Below, piece by piece: positions 41,524 to 50,102 of a stretch of DNA of 64,000 bases; the stretch's first letter is position 1, and each line of letters starts with the position of its first letter. Made by a program: the position numbers and the translations under genes. The notes under the pieces were generated by a model, which was not told the DNA's origin, made no database searches, and saw only the letters and a list, made by a program, of their open reading frames with translations. This stretch comes from Comamonadaceae bacterium (GTDB lineage Bacteria; Pseudomonadota; Gammaproteobacteria; Burkholderiales; Burkholderiaceae_C), in the NCBI GenBank assembly GCA_947476465.1, contig CANJQN010000001.1, forward strand, positions 162,788 through 226,787. The letters are read 5' to 3'.

Positions 41524-42342
41524 ATGACCGCCCTCATCCACCTTCAACGCGATGACGACGGCGTGGCCATCCTCACGCTGGCCCGGCCCGACCGGCTGAA
41601 CGCCCTGACCGACGACATGGTGACGGACCTGGGCCACCTGCTCGACGATCTGGCCAAGGATTCACAGATGCGCGTGCTGATCCTCACCGGAGAAGGCCGC
41701 GGATTCTGCGCCGGCTTCGACCTGGGCCTGGCCACCACCGCGCCCGATCAGGACACGCTGGGCGAGGCCGCCGCCTGGACGATTCGCCAGGAATCGTTCG
41801 CCGGGCTCGTCACCAAGCTGCGCGCGCTGCGCGTGCCGGTGATCGCCGCGGTCAACGGCTTGGCCAACGGCGCCGGCTTGGGCCTGGCGCTGGCCGCCGA
41901 GATCCGCTATGCCGCCAGTTCCGCGCGGTTCAACGCCGCATTCGTGAACGTGGGCATGTCCGCCTGCGACATCGGCGTGAGCTGGCTGCTGCCGCGCTGC
42001 GTCGGCCTGTCGAACTCGTTCGAGATCATGCTCACCGGCCGCATGGTCGATGCCGCCGAGGCCCTGCGCATCGGCCTGGTCTCGGCCACCGTGCCCGACG
42101 AGGCGCTGATGCCCCACGCGCTGGAGACCGCCCGCCTGATCGCATCGCGCCATCCCTTCGGCATGTGGATGACCAAACGCAGCGGCTGGGCCAACGTCGA
42201 GGCGGGCAGCCTGCAAGCGGCCATCGAGCTGGAAAACCGCACGCAGATCTTGGCGCGCACCACCGGCGAGCTGGAAAAGGCCGCCCGGGCGCTGGTCGCG
42301 CGCCGCAACAAGGGCTTTTCATCCGCTCCCGACCTGAGTTGA
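41524..42342 (+). CDS. Enoyl-CoA hydratase/isomerase family protein
   Basis: This 272-residue crotonase protein has GEGRGFCAGFDL and NGLANGAGLGLALAAEIRYA. The first catalytic Glu of crotonase is Gly here (GAGLGL) and the second position reads in VGMSACDIG, so it belongs to the group with altered active sites (EchA12-like) and may not be a simple hydratase. It follows the AliA-like ligase gene by 25 bp in an operon. BadK-type hydration of cyclohexene-1-carboxyl-CoA is a possible role, but the missing glutamates argue for caution. ATG 41524 is preferred over an upstream in-frame start. Confidence 0.83.
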   Translation: MTALIHLQRDDDGVAILTLARPDRLNALTDDMVTDLGHLLDDLAKDSQMRVLILTGEGRGFCAGFDLGLATTAPDQDTLGEAAAWTIRQESFAGLVTKLRALRVPVIAAVNGLANGAGLGLALAAEIRYAASSARFNAAFVNVGMSACDIGVSWLLPRCVGLSNSFEIMLTGRMVDAAEALRIGLVSATVPDEALMPHALETARLIASRHPFGMWMTKRSGWANVEAGSLQAAIELENRTQILARTTGELEKAARALVARRNKGFSSAPDLS

Positions 42343-42376
42343 AAAGGATCGTCTTTCGCCAACGACACCCAACTGG

Positions 42377-43132
42377 CTAGGCGCGTCCGCCGTTCAGCTC
42401 GAAAGTGAACCCGGTTGTGAACGAGCACTGGTCGGATGCGATCCAGGTGATCATGGCCGCTGCCTCTTCTGGACGGCCGATGCGGCGCAACGGGATTTTC
42501 TCCAGCGCAATTTGCATGGCTTGCGGATTCTCTTTGCGTGCCCAAGCAACCAATGGGGTGTCGAACAGCGCCGGCGCGACCGCATTGACCAGCACACCGC
42601 TGGTGCCCACTTCCTTGGCCAGTGACTTGGTGAAGGCAATCACGCCGGCCTTGGCGGCGGAGTAGGCACTTTGAAAGGGGTTGCCCTCCTTCGCAGCCAG
42701 AGAACTCACGTTGACGATCCGGCCCCAGCCACGAGCGACCATGCCGGGCACGAAAGCGCGGCTGGTGAAGAACACCGCGTCAAGGTTGACCGAGATGTTT
42801 TCGCGCCAGTCTTCCAGCGCCACCTCGGTCACGACCCGCATGCCGGGCGTGACACCGGCGTTGTTGACGAGGATGTCGACGGCCCCGAGTCGCTGCAGCG
42901 ACATGTCGGCCGCAGCCTGCACCGCCGCAACGTCGGCGACGTTCACTGTTTGCACAGTCACATCGCTGGACGCCCCGAGTTCGCGTGTCGCAGCCTCGAG
43001 CCGGGCGGGGTCGCGGTCCCACAACTCGACACGCGCGCCCGATTTCAGCATCTGGCGTGCGGTCGCCAAGCCAATGCCGCTGGCCCCGCCGGTAATGATG
43101 GCGGTGCGGCCGGTCAGGTCGATGCAGTTCAT
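42377..43132 (-). CDS. SDR family oxidoreductase (paralogue of 53841-54602)
   Basis: This 251-residue classical SDR has TGGASGIG, NNAGVTPGM, catalytic Tyr/Lys in AYSAAKAG, and the ending SDQCSFTTGFTFELNGGRA. It is very similar to the SDR at 53841-54602, including QMLxSGARVELW and ARxENPQAMQxALEKIPxRR, so the two arose by duplication. It is last in the six-gene minus-strand operon starting at 47442. A 3-hydroxyacyl-CoA or cyclic-alcohol dehydrogenase role is likely by context. Confidence 0.87.
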   Translation of the reverse strand: MNCIDLTGRTAIITGGASGIGLATARQMLKSGARVELWDRDPARLEAATRELGASSDVTVQTVNVADVAAVQAAADMSLQRLGAVDILVNNAGVTPGMRVVTEVALEDWRENISVNLDAVFFTSRAFVPGMVARGWGRIVNVSSLAAKEGNPFQSAYSAAKAGVIAFTKSLAKEVGTSGVLVNAVAPALFDTPLVAWARKENPQAMQIALEKIPLRRIGRPEEAAAMITWIASDQCSFTTGFTFELNGGRA

Positions 43133-43179
43133 GGTTTTCCTTGGATGTCTCTCGGGCCCTTCAAGTCAATCGCACGCGT

Positions 43180-43635
43180 TCACTTGCGGCCCTGCATCAG
43201 CGCTTCGATCATGCTGGGCGCGTTGTATTCGATCAGGCACAGCCGGATGCCAAACACGTCGTCCGGGTGGAGGATGACCTCGCGCAGGCCGCCCACCCGG
43301 TGGTCGGCGACGACGCGAACGCCACGGCGCTGAAGCTCCGCCTTCGCCTCTCCGATGTCGCTGACCTTGAAATGAATGTTGCGATTGCCTTCGCGTTCAG
43401 GCGCCGGTTGAGTCTCGATCAACTCGAAAAAGCCGCTCTTGTCGATGGCGATGCGGGTGGCGCTCAGATCGGGCTGCTTGGCATCTTGCGCGTCCACCGC
43501 GCTGGCCTGGACGGCGATGTCCTGGCCCAGGCGGAAATGCTGGAACTCGATGTTGAAAACCTCGGAGAAAAAGGTCATGGCCTTCTCCAGGTTTTTCACG
43601 TCGATGCCGAAAACTTCGATTTTTTCAACCTTCAT
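43180..43635 (-). CDS. VOC (glyoxalase/dioxygenase-fold) family protein
   Basis: This 151-residue protein has two beta-alpha-beta-beta-beta repeats: VEKIEVFGIDVKNLEKAMTF at the start and NIHFKVSDIGEAKAELQRRG in the second half. ILHPDDVFGIRLCLIEY at the C-terminus carries the usual terminal Glu that binds metal in this fold. Members include methylmalonyl-CoA epimerase, glyoxalase I and extradiol dioxygenases. At this size and in this operon a CoA-ester epimerase or isomerase is a fair guess. It lies 47 bp after the next-upstream SDR in the map and 42 bp from the ApbA-like gene. Confidence 0.8.
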   Translation of the reverse strand: MKVEKIEVFGIDVKNLEKAMTFFSEVFNIEFQHFRLGQDIAVQASAVDAQDAKQPDLSATRIAIDKSGFFELIETQPAPEREGNRNIHFKVSDIGEAKAELQRRGVRVVADHRVGGLREVILHPDDVFGIRLCLIEYNAPSMIEALMQGRK

Positions 43636-43677
43636 TGGATGCCTGCGCTTTCGTGAGTGAACGGAATGGCCATGGCC

Positions 43678-44661
43678 TTAGAGCTTGCCCGCGCTTTTGG
43701 CGCACAGCCGCAGCAAGGCATACACCTCATCAATGCTGGGTGTGGTCACGCCGGCCAGTTCGCGCATGGCTTGCACCGAGTCGGTCAGCACGTCGATCTC
43801 CAGCGGCCGGCCGCGCTCCCAGTCCTGCAGCATGGACATCTTGTGCTTGCCCGACTTGCGCGCGGCTTCAATGCGTTCGTCGATGTTGATCGGCCAGGCC
43901 TGCACGCCCAGGGCCTCGGCCACCACTTCGGCTTCGCGCATGACGCGGCGCACCAGTTGCACCACGGCGGGGTCGCTGGTGAGCAGGTCGTTGGTGGCTT
44001 GGGTGAGAACACCCAGCGGGTTCCAGCTGAGACTGCTGATCATCTTGGCCCAGATCCAGGCGCGGATGTCAGGCACCGCCTGGGCGTTCAGGCCGGCGTC
44101 GCTCATGGCCTTGACCAGGCGCATCACCCGTGGGCTCTCGCTGCCGTCGGGCTCGCCGATCGGAAAACGCAGCAACGCGCCATCGTGGTGGATCAGGCCC
44201 GGCTCGGGCACCTCGGCGGCGACCCAGTAGACGCAGCCCACGGCGCGCTCGGGGCTGAGCACGCGCCACTGCTCGCCGCCCGGATCGAGCCGGGGAATCT
44301 GCTTGCCCGCATGTGGACCGGGCAGGCCGTGAAAGTACCAGTACGGTATGCCTGTGGTGGGTGGCAGCACCATGGTGTCGGGCCCGAGCAGGGTGGCGAT
44401 GCCCGGCAACGCCGACGTCAGCTGATGCTGCTTGAGCGCGATGAACACGACGTCCTGCTTGCCCAGCGTCTCGGGTCGGTCGGTGGCCGGAATGCGGGCC
44501 GTGACGTCGCCGATCGGTGAGCGCAGGCGCAGTCCGCGCTCACGAATCGCGGCCAGATGTTCGCCGCGGGCGACCACGCTGACCTCGACACCGGGGACCT
44601 GGGACAGGCGGGCCGCGACGAAGCCGCCGATGGCGCCCGCGCCGAAAATGCAGATTTTCAT
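43678..44661 (-). CDS. Ketopantoate reductase (ApbA/PanE) family protein
   Basis: This 327-residue protein has the N-terminal Rossmann loop FGAGAIGG (6-13) and the all-helical C-terminal ApbA domain. The catalytic Lys is Lys206 in WAKMISSLSWNP. The Asn four residues later in E. coli PanE is Ser210 here, while the second Asn (Asn214) is kept. That change, and the catabolic setting, suggest a dehydrogenase of another 2-keto or 3-hydroxy acid rather than pantoate synthesis. It is fourth in the minus-strand operon, 23 bp after the MaoC gene. Confidence 0.85.
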   Translation of the reverse strand: MKICIFGAGAIGGFVAARLSQVPGVEVSVVARGEHLAAIRERGLRLRSPIGDVTARIPATDRPETLGKQDVVFIALKQHQLTSALPGIATLLGPDTMVLPPTTGIPYWYFHGLPGPHAGKQIPRLDPGGEQWRVLSPERAVGCVYWVAAEVPEPGLIHHDGALLRFPIGEPDGSESPRVMRLVKAMSDAGLNAQAVPDIRAWIWAKMISSLSWNPLGVLTQATNDLLTSDPAVVQLVRRVMREAEVVAEALGVQAWPINIDERIEAARKSGKHKMSMLQDWERGRPLEIDVLTDSVQAMRELAGVTTPSIDEVYALLRLCAKSAGKL

Positions 44662-44684
44662 GGGAATGTCCTTGATGGGGGGGC

Positions 44685-45557
44685 TCAGGGCCGCAGCTCG
44701 CAGGCGCCACGATCGATCAGGCGAACGCCGCGCTCCAGTGCCTCGGCGCGAAAGCGCACCCGGGCCGGTCCGTCGCGGAACATGCTCACGCGCACCGTGT
44801 CACCGGGCAGCCCCGGCGCGACAAAGCGCGCACCAAAAGACAACAGGCGCTCGGGCTGGCCCGGCGCGAAGTGCTTGAGCACGGCGCGGCAGGCCCGGCC
44901 CAGGTTGTTCAGGCCGTGGGAGATCGGCACCTCGAAGCCGGCCTCCCGGGCGATGGCCGGATCGGCATGGATCGGCATCCAGTCGCGGCTGACCGCGCGA
45001 TACAGCAGGGCTGCCTGCCGCGTCTGGGCGATGTCCATCACGGCATCGGGTTTCGCGTCGTCGGGAATGGCGGCCAAGGGCGCGGCCGGCGTACCGCTGC
45101 TGCCACAACCGCCATCGCCACGCATGAAGGCCATGCTCTGCAGCGTGGCCAGCAACTCGTTGCTGTCGCGGTCGTAAAGCTTGGTGTCCATCTGGAGCAC
45201 CGCGCCACGGCCGGCGCCCTTGTCCGACACGGCCGCCACGTGGTGTTGGGCCCGCACCCGGCCGGCCGCCGGCAGCGGCTTGTGGATCTGAAAATGCTCC
45301 TCGCCGTGCAGGAGGTGCTTCCAGTCGATGCCAGTGGCCGGGTCGCCCTGCCAGAACGGAATCCAGCCCAGGACCATGCATTGCGCGGGCACCACTTTCG
45401 GCGCGCCGCCCTGGCCCTCATAAACGTAGGGCAGCTCGTCGGCGTCCAGCGGGTCACTGCCGGTTCCCAGGGACAGCGCATACAGCAGGCTGTCGCGCAT
45501 CTCATAGTCCTGGTCGGTGGGCGCAAAGCGCAAGGACAACACGTGTTGGAGATTCAT
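44685..45557 (-). CDS. Two-domain MaoC/(R)-specific enoyl-CoA hydratase 2
   Basis: This 290-residue double hot-dog protein resembles the hydratase-2 part of peroxisomal MFE-2. The catalytic motif is in the second half, LYRAVSRDWMPIHADP, with Asp192 and His197. SHGLNNLGRACRAVL follows, as in the family. It adds water to trans-2-enoyl-CoAs to give (R)-3-hydroxyacyl-CoA. It starts 9 bp after the MDR gene in the same operon. With the SDR encoded at 46624-47442 it could supply a hydration/oxidation pair. Confidence 0.88.
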   Translation of the reverse strand: MNLQHVLSLRFAPTDQDYEMRDSLLYALSLGTGSDPLDADELPYVYEGQGGAPKVVPAQCMVLGWIPFWQGDPATGIDWKHLLHGEEHFQIHKPLPAAGRVRAQHHVAAVSDKGAGRGAVLQMDTKLYDRDSNELLATLQSMAFMRGDGGCGSSGTPAAPLAAIPDDAKPDAVMDIAQTRQAALLYRAVSRDWMPIHADPAIAREAGFEVPISHGLNNLGRACRAVLKHFAPGQPERLLSFGARFVAPGLPGDTVRVSMFRDGPARVRFRAEALERGVRLIDRGACELRP

Positions 45558-45566
45558 GACGTTCCT

Positions 45567-46598
45567 TCAGCCGATGGACACGAGGACTTTGCCGAACTGC
45601 TCGCCGGCACTGAGCCGGTCGAAGGCGTCGGTGACTTGCGCCAGCGGGTAGACCTTGTCGATCACGGGTTTGATCCCGCCGCGCCCGAACAAGGCCAGCA
45701 GCTGACGGAACTCATCCATCGAACCACCGGTCGAGCCGTAGACCTCCAGCTGACGGATGAACATGCGCTGCAGGTCGGCGCCTGGGTTGGAGCCACTGGT
45801 GGCCCCACAGGTCACCAGGCGCCCGCCACGGCGCAGGCTGCGCAGCGAATCACCCCAGCTGGCCGCGCCCACGCTGTCGATGACCATGTCCACCCCCTCG
45901 CCGCCGGTCAGGGCCAGTACCTGCTCGTAGACCTTCTTTTCGGTGCGGTAGTTGACGCCGCCGCTGGCGCCCATGGCGATGGCGCGCGCGATCTTGTCGT
46001 CGCTGCTGCTGGTCACCAACACGCGCGCGCCGGACATGAGCGCCAGTTGCAGGGCGGCCACCGCCACGCCGCCGCCGATGCCGACGATCAGCACGGTTTC
46101 GCCCGCGATCAGCGGACGCGCCTTGCCGAACAGCATGCGCCAGGCCGTAAGGTGCCCCACCATCAGCGCGCCGGCGCCTTGCAGGTCGGCATCGTCGGAC
46201 AGGGGCAGCACGCAATAGGCCGGTGTGGCGAAGTACTCGGCCAGCGTGCCATGGCGATGCTCGCCCTGGATGTCGGCCTTGGTGCACAGGGTCTGGTCGC
46301 CGGCCAGGCAGTAGCGGCATTTGCCGCAGAAGGCGTTGGAAAACAAAATGGCCTTCTGGCCGACCTTCAGGCCGCTGCCGGCCGGCGCATGTTCGATCAC
46401 GCCCGCGCCTTCGACGCCCTGGATCAGCGGCAGGCTGTGGGTGATGCCCACGCCCGAGTCGCGCATGTACAAGTCGACCCGGTTCAGGCCGACTGAATGC
46501 ATGCGCAGCACGGCGTCGCCCGGGCCGGGGGTGGGGTCGGCGATGTCGCGGAACTTCAGGCCTTCGCGGCCACGGGTTTCTAGAACGGCTGCTCGCAT
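45567..46598 (-). CDS. MDR zinc-binding dehydrogenase with structural but no catalytic zinc ligands
   Basis: This 343-residue medium-chain dehydrogenase has a structural-zinc lobe with Cys91, Cys94, Cys97 and Cys105 (CGKCRYC...LC) and a Rossmann loop IVGIGGGVA near 170. The first catalytic zinc ligand (Cys in alcohol dehydrogenases) is Asn39 in VGLNRVD, and the GHE motif is GVE (61-63), as in quinone/enoyl reductases. It therefore combines traits of both branches and more likely reduces a C=C bond than an alcohol. It is second in the minus-strand operon, 25 bp after the SDR gene. Confidence 0.86.
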   Translation of the reverse strand: MRAAVLETRGREGLKFRDIADPTPGPGDAVLRMHSVGLNRVDLYMRDSGVGITHSLPLIQGVEGAGVIEHAPAGSGLKVGQKAILFSNAFCGKCRYCLAGDQTLCTKADIQGEHRHGTLAEYFATPAYCVLPLSDDADLQGAGALMVGHLTAWRMLFGKARPLIAGETVLIVGIGGGVAVAALQLALMSGARVLVTSSSDDKIARAIAMGASGGVNYRTEKKVYEQVLALTGGEGVDMVIDSVGAASWGDSLRSLRRGGRLVTCGATSGSNPGADLQRMFIRQLEVYGSTGGSMDEFRQLLALFGRGGIKPVIDKVYPLAQVTDAFDRLSAGEQFGKVLVSIG

Positions 46599-46623
46599 TG
46601 AAAATCCTGCCTCGTCAAATGGT

Positions 46624-47442
46624 TTAGCTTGGGGTGAGCACCGCGCCGCCGCACACCGAAATCACCTGACCGGTGACATAGCGCGACAGGTCGGTGACCA
46701 AAAATTCGAGCGCACCCGCGCAGTCCTCGACCTCGCCGAAGCGGCGCAGGGGGATCTGCTTGAGTTCGTCGTCGGTGCCGATGCCGCGCTCCCGCGCGGC
46801 CTGGGCCACCCGGGCCGTCATCATCACGCCGGGCGAGATGCAGTTGGCACGGATGCCGTGCGGCCCGACCTCGGCGGCCAGGTAGCGGGTGTACTGGGCC
46901 ACCGCGGCCTTGCTGGCGGCATAGGCGGCGATCATCCCGCCCTTGTAGGTGCTGATGCCCGACTGCGAGCTGATGTTGACGATGACGCCCGCGCCCAGCT
47001 TCTTCATGACCGGTATCGCCGCCTTGCAGCAGAACTGCGTGCTCATGAAGTTCACGTCGAACAGCAGGCGCGTGTCTTCCTCGGTCGCCTCGGACGGGTG
47101 GCTGCGGTTGGCGGGCGTGATGGCGCCGCCGGCGTTGTTGACCAGGATGTCCAGGCGGCCGAAGTGCGCGATGGCGCGCTCGACGGCGGCGGTGGCCTGG
47201 TCGCTCTTGCCCAGGTCAGCCTGAATGCCGATGCTGCGCCGGCCCAGGGCCTCGATCTCCGCCGACACGCTGGCCGCGCTGAGCTCTTCGCCGTAGCGCG
47301 CCGCGCCGTCCAGATCAAGGTCGACCACGGCCACATCGGCGCCCAGGCGGGCCAGCCGCAAGGCATACGCACGACCGAGGCCGCGCGCGGCACCAGTCAC
47401 CAGGGCAGCCTTGCCGGCCAGGGGGAGAGTGGGGGTGTTCAT
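46624..47442 (-). CDS. SDR family oxidoreductase
   Basis: This 272-residue classical SDR has TGAARGLG, NNAGGAITP, and catalytic AYAASKAA. The insertion around residues 55-70 and the NRSHPSEATEED stretch resemble the peroxisomal MFE-2 type 3-hydroxyacyl-CoA dehydrogenases. It is the first gene of the six-gene minus-strand operon (SDR, MDR, MaoC, ApbA, VOC, SDR) and divergent from the second AliA-like ligase gene. GTACRC operator site 4 lies about 36 bp upstream of its ATG, so it is probably directly repressed. Confidence 0.88.
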   Translation of the reverse strand: MNTPTLPLAGKAALVTGAARGLGRAYALRLARLGADVAVVDLDLDGAARYGEELSAASVSAEIEALGRRSIGIQADLGKSDQATAAVERAIAHFGRLDILVNNAGGAITPANRSHPSEATEEDTRLLFDVNFMSTQFCCKAAIPVMKKLGAGVIVNISSQSGISTYKGGMIAAYAASKAAVAQYTRYLAAEVGPHGIRANCISPGVMMTARVAQAARERGIGTDDELKQIPLRRFGEVEDCAGALEFLVTDLSRYVTGQVISVCGGAVLTPS

Positions 47443-47477
47443 GAGGTGATTCGGTTGAACCAGTGAGGATATGCATC

Positions 47478-47491
47478 GTGCACCAGCGTAC
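47478..47491 (-). promoter_or_regulatory. GTACRC operator site 4
   Basis: On the minus strand this reads GTACGCTGGTGCAC, an exact match to RTACGCNNGTGNAC, oriented toward the SDR operon. GTACGATCA directly follows on the plus strand and recurs at 47564-47572 near site 5. Confidence 0.6.
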
Positions 47492-47540
47492 GATCATGGT
47501 AAACACCTAGGCCCGGCCCCCGCCAGAATGGTTTTGCCGG

Positions 47541-47590
47541 TTGACGCTGGGCCGCTCGGCTCGGTACGATCAATTGGTACGCCAGTGAAC
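47541..47590 (+). promoter_or_regulatory. Promoter with GTACRC operator site 5
   Basis: TTGACG (47541-47546) and TACGAT (47565-47570) with an 18-bp spacer form a plausible promoter for the ligase gene at 47643. Operator GTACGCCAGTGAAC (47577-47590), an exact match to RTACGCNNGTGNAC, falls where transcription would start. A GGCTGGG/CCCAGCC hairpin (47596-47620) follows in the leader. Confidence 0.6.
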
Positions 47591-47642
47591 CATCCGGCTG
47601 GGGCCGTAGCGCGCCCAGCCAGCAAACAAGGAGACTTACACG

Positions 47643-49286
47643 ATGTCAGCCCGCACTTTCGATCCCGCCGCCCACGCCGCCAAGATGCGCGCCGACGGCT
47701 GGTGGGTCGACCGCACCACCGACAGCATGATCGCCGGCGCCGCCCGGCGCTTCCCCGACAAGGCCGCGATCGTGGCCTACCGGGCCGACAGCGGCGACTC
47801 GCCGGTGCGGCGCTTCACCTACCGGCAGTTGGACGACTACATCGGCCGCGGCGCAGCCGCCTTGCGCAAGCTGGGCGTCGGCAAGGGTGATGTGGTCTCG
47901 ATTCAACTGCCCAACTGGTGGGAGTTCGTGCTGGTCACGCTGGCCTGCGGCCGCCTGGGCGCGGTAGTGAACCCGCTGATGCACATCTTCCGCGAACGCG
48001 AAATGACCTACATGGTGGGCTTTTGCGAAGCCAAGGTGCTGGTGGTGCCCAAGCTGTTCCGTGGCTTCGACCATGAGGAAATGGCCAAGGCCGTGCAGGC
48101 CAATTGCCCACACCTGGCCCATGTGCTGGTGGTCGGTTCCGGTGGCGCCAACGACCTGGAGAAGGTGCTGTTCAGCGGCACCGACTCGATCGGGCCCGCC
48201 GGTGCCAACCAACCGGCTGCGCACCGGGCCGACGAGATGTCGGTGCTGATGTTCACCTCCGGCACCACGGGGTCGCCCAAAGGCGTGATGCACACCGACA
48301 ACACCCTGGTGGCCTGTGTGCGTGGCCTGGCCGAGCGTTTCGGCCTGACGGCCGACGACGTGCTGCTGGCCTGTTCGCCGATGGGCCACATGATGGGCTA
48401 TGCGGCGGTGATGTTCCAGAGCCTGTGCCTGGGCTGCACCGTGGTGCTGCAGGACGTGTGGGAGGGCAAACGCGGCGTGACCATCATGGCCGCCGAGCGC
48501 GTGACGCACATCGGCGCCGCCACCCCCTTCCTGGTGGACATCTGTGAGGCGGTGGCGGCCGGCGGCCCCAAGCCCGCACTGCGCACCTTCCTGTGCGGCG
48601 GCGCACCCATCCCGCCGGTGGTGGTGCAGCGCGCGGCCGCCGAACTCGGCCTGAACGTCTCGAGCCTGTGGGGCATGACCGAATCGCTGGGCAGCACGCT
48701 GACCGAGCCCTCACGCGCGCACGAAAAGTCGGCCAGCACCGACGGCCGGCCGCTGGAAGGAACCGAGGTGCGCATCGTCGATGTGGACGGCAAGCCGGTG
48801 CCTACCGGCGAAACCGGCCGGCTGATGGTGCGCGGCGCCCAGATGTTCGTCGGCTACTACAAGCGCCCCGACATCGAGTCCTTCGACGCCGACGGCTGGT
48901 TCGACACCGGCGATCTGGCCTACATGGACAGCGAGGGCTACATCCGCATCAATGGCCGCACCAAGGACGTGCTCATCCGTGGCGGTGAGAACGTGCCCGT
49001 GGTCGAGATCGAGAACCTGGTGCTCAAGCACCCGGCCGTCGCCGGCGCCGCGCTGGTGGGCATTCCCGATGCGCGCCTGGGTGAACGCGGCTGCCTGTTC
49101 GTGGCGCTGCGGCCGGGGCAGAGCTTCGACCTGGCCACGCTGCACGCCTACATGGCCGAGAGCAAGGTGGCCAAGCAGTACTGGCCCGAGCGGGTCGAAC
49201 TGATCGCCGACATGCCGCGCACGCCCAGCGGCAAGATCCAGAAGTTCATCCTGCGCGAGAAGGCCAAGGCCTTCGCAACCGCATGA
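47643..49286 (+). CDS. AMP-dependent acyl-CoA ligase, AliA-like (paralogue of 39870-41498)
   Basis: This 547-residue ANL enzyme is closely similar to the ligase at 39870-41498 across its length: QLPNWWEF (88-95), PLMHIFREREMTYM, LFRGFDHEEMAKA, P-loop VLMFTSGTTGSPKGV (201-215) and Lys531 in TPSGKIQKF. AAGGAG (47629-47634) lies 8 bp before the ATG. It heads a plus-strand operon with two SDR and two DMT transporter genes. Two ligases of one type under the same class of operator suggest related alicyclic or branched acids with different specificities. Confidence 0.9.
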   Translation: MSARTFDPAAHAAKMRADGWWVDRTTDSMIAGAARRFPDKAAIVAYRADSGDSPVRRFTYRQLDDYIGRGAAALRKLGVGKGDVVSIQLPNWWEFVLVTLACGRLGAVVNPLMHIFREREMTYMVGFCEAKVLVVPKLFRGFDHEEMAKAVQANCPHLAHVLVVGSGGANDLEKVLFSGTDSIGPAGANQPAAHRADEMSVLMFTSGTTGSPKGVMHTDNTLVACVRGLAERFGLTADDVLLACSPMGHMMGYAAVMFQSLCLGCTVVLQDVWEGKRGVTIMAAERVTHIGAATPFLVDICEAVAAGGPKPALRTFLCGGAPIPPVVVQRAAAELGLNVSSLWGMTESLGSTLTEPSRAHEKSASTDGRPLEGTEVRIVDVDGKPVPTGETGRLMVRGAQMFVGYYKRPDIESFDADGWFDTGDLAYMDSEGYIRINGRTKDVLIRGGENVPVVEIENLVLKHPAVAGAALVGIPDARLGERGCLFVALRPGQSFDLATLHAYMAESKVAKQYWPERVELIADMPRTPSGKIQKFILREKAKAFATA

Positions 49287-50059
49287 ACATCCAGGGCTGC
49301 CGCCGCTTCGAAGGCACCGTCTGCGTGGTCACCGGCGCCGCGCGCGGCATCGGCGAGGCCATCGCGGAGCGGCTGGCCATGGAAGGTGGCAAAGTTGCCG
49401 CACTCGACGTGAGTGAGCGCCGGCTGACGCCCACCGTCGAGGCCATGCGCGCCCGCGGCCTCGATGTGCGCGGCTTCGCCTGCGACGTCAGCTCGCGCCC
49501 GTCGGTGCAAGCAGCCATGGCGGCGGTGCGCAAGGCCTTCGGCGCACCGGTCGGTGTGCTGGTCAACAACGCCGTATGGGCGCGCTTCGGACCACTCGAG
49601 GGCATCGACGAGGAAACCGTCGACCGGACATTGGCCGTGGGGCTCAAGGGCCTGATCTGGACGACACAGGCTGTGGTGCCGCAAATGCGCGAGCGCGGCG
49701 GTGGAGCGATCGTCAACTTCAGCTCAACAGCGGCCCGGCATCCGGCGGGCTCGGGCGCCATCGTCTACTCCGCCATGAAAGCGGGCGTCCTGGGCCTGAC
49801 GCGCGCGAGCGCCGTCGAACTGAGCGCCGACCGCATCCGGGTCAATACGATCGTTCCGGGCATGGTCGGGACGGCCTCGTCGAAAGCCCAGTACGACGAA
49901 GCCACGCTGGCCGCGCGCGAAGCAGCCATGCCGCTGGGCCGCTTCGGCGACCCGGCCGACATCGCCGGCGCGGTGGCCTTCCTGGCCAGTGATGACGCAT
50001 GTTACGTACATGGCACGGAACTCGTGGTCGATGGCGCCTGGACCGTCGGCAAGGACTGA
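49283..50059 (+). CDS. SDR family oxidoreductase
   Basis: This 258-residue classical SDR has TGAARGIG, NNAVWARF and catalytic VYSAMKAG, with ELVVDGAWTVG at the C-terminus. The ATG overlaps the ligase stop (ATGA), so the two are translationally coupled. It is a likely hydroxyacyl-CoA or cyclic-alcohol dehydrogenase acting after the ligase. There is no close copy in the window. Confidence 0.87.
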   Translation: MNIQGCRRFEGTVCVVTGAARGIGEAIAERLAMEGGKVAALDVSERRLTPTVEAMRARGLDVRGFACDVSSRPSVQAAMAAVRKAFGAPVGVLVNNAVWARFGPLEGIDEETVDRTLAVGLKGLIWTTQAVVPQMRERGGGAIVNFSSTAARHPAGSGAIVYSAMKAGVLGLTRASAVELSADRIRVNTIVPGMVGTASSKAQYDEATLAAREAAMPLGRFGDPADIAGAVAFLASDDACYVHGTELVVDGAWTVGKD

Positions 50060-50102
50060 CCACGCCGACCGTTGGCGAATTAGTGAAAAGGAAACCCACC
50101 TC

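Noticed and set aside
43678..44661. Biosynthetic PanE (ketopantoate reductase)
   Set aside because: The conserved Asn after the catalytic Lys is Ser, and the gene is inside a catabolic operon, so only the family name is used.
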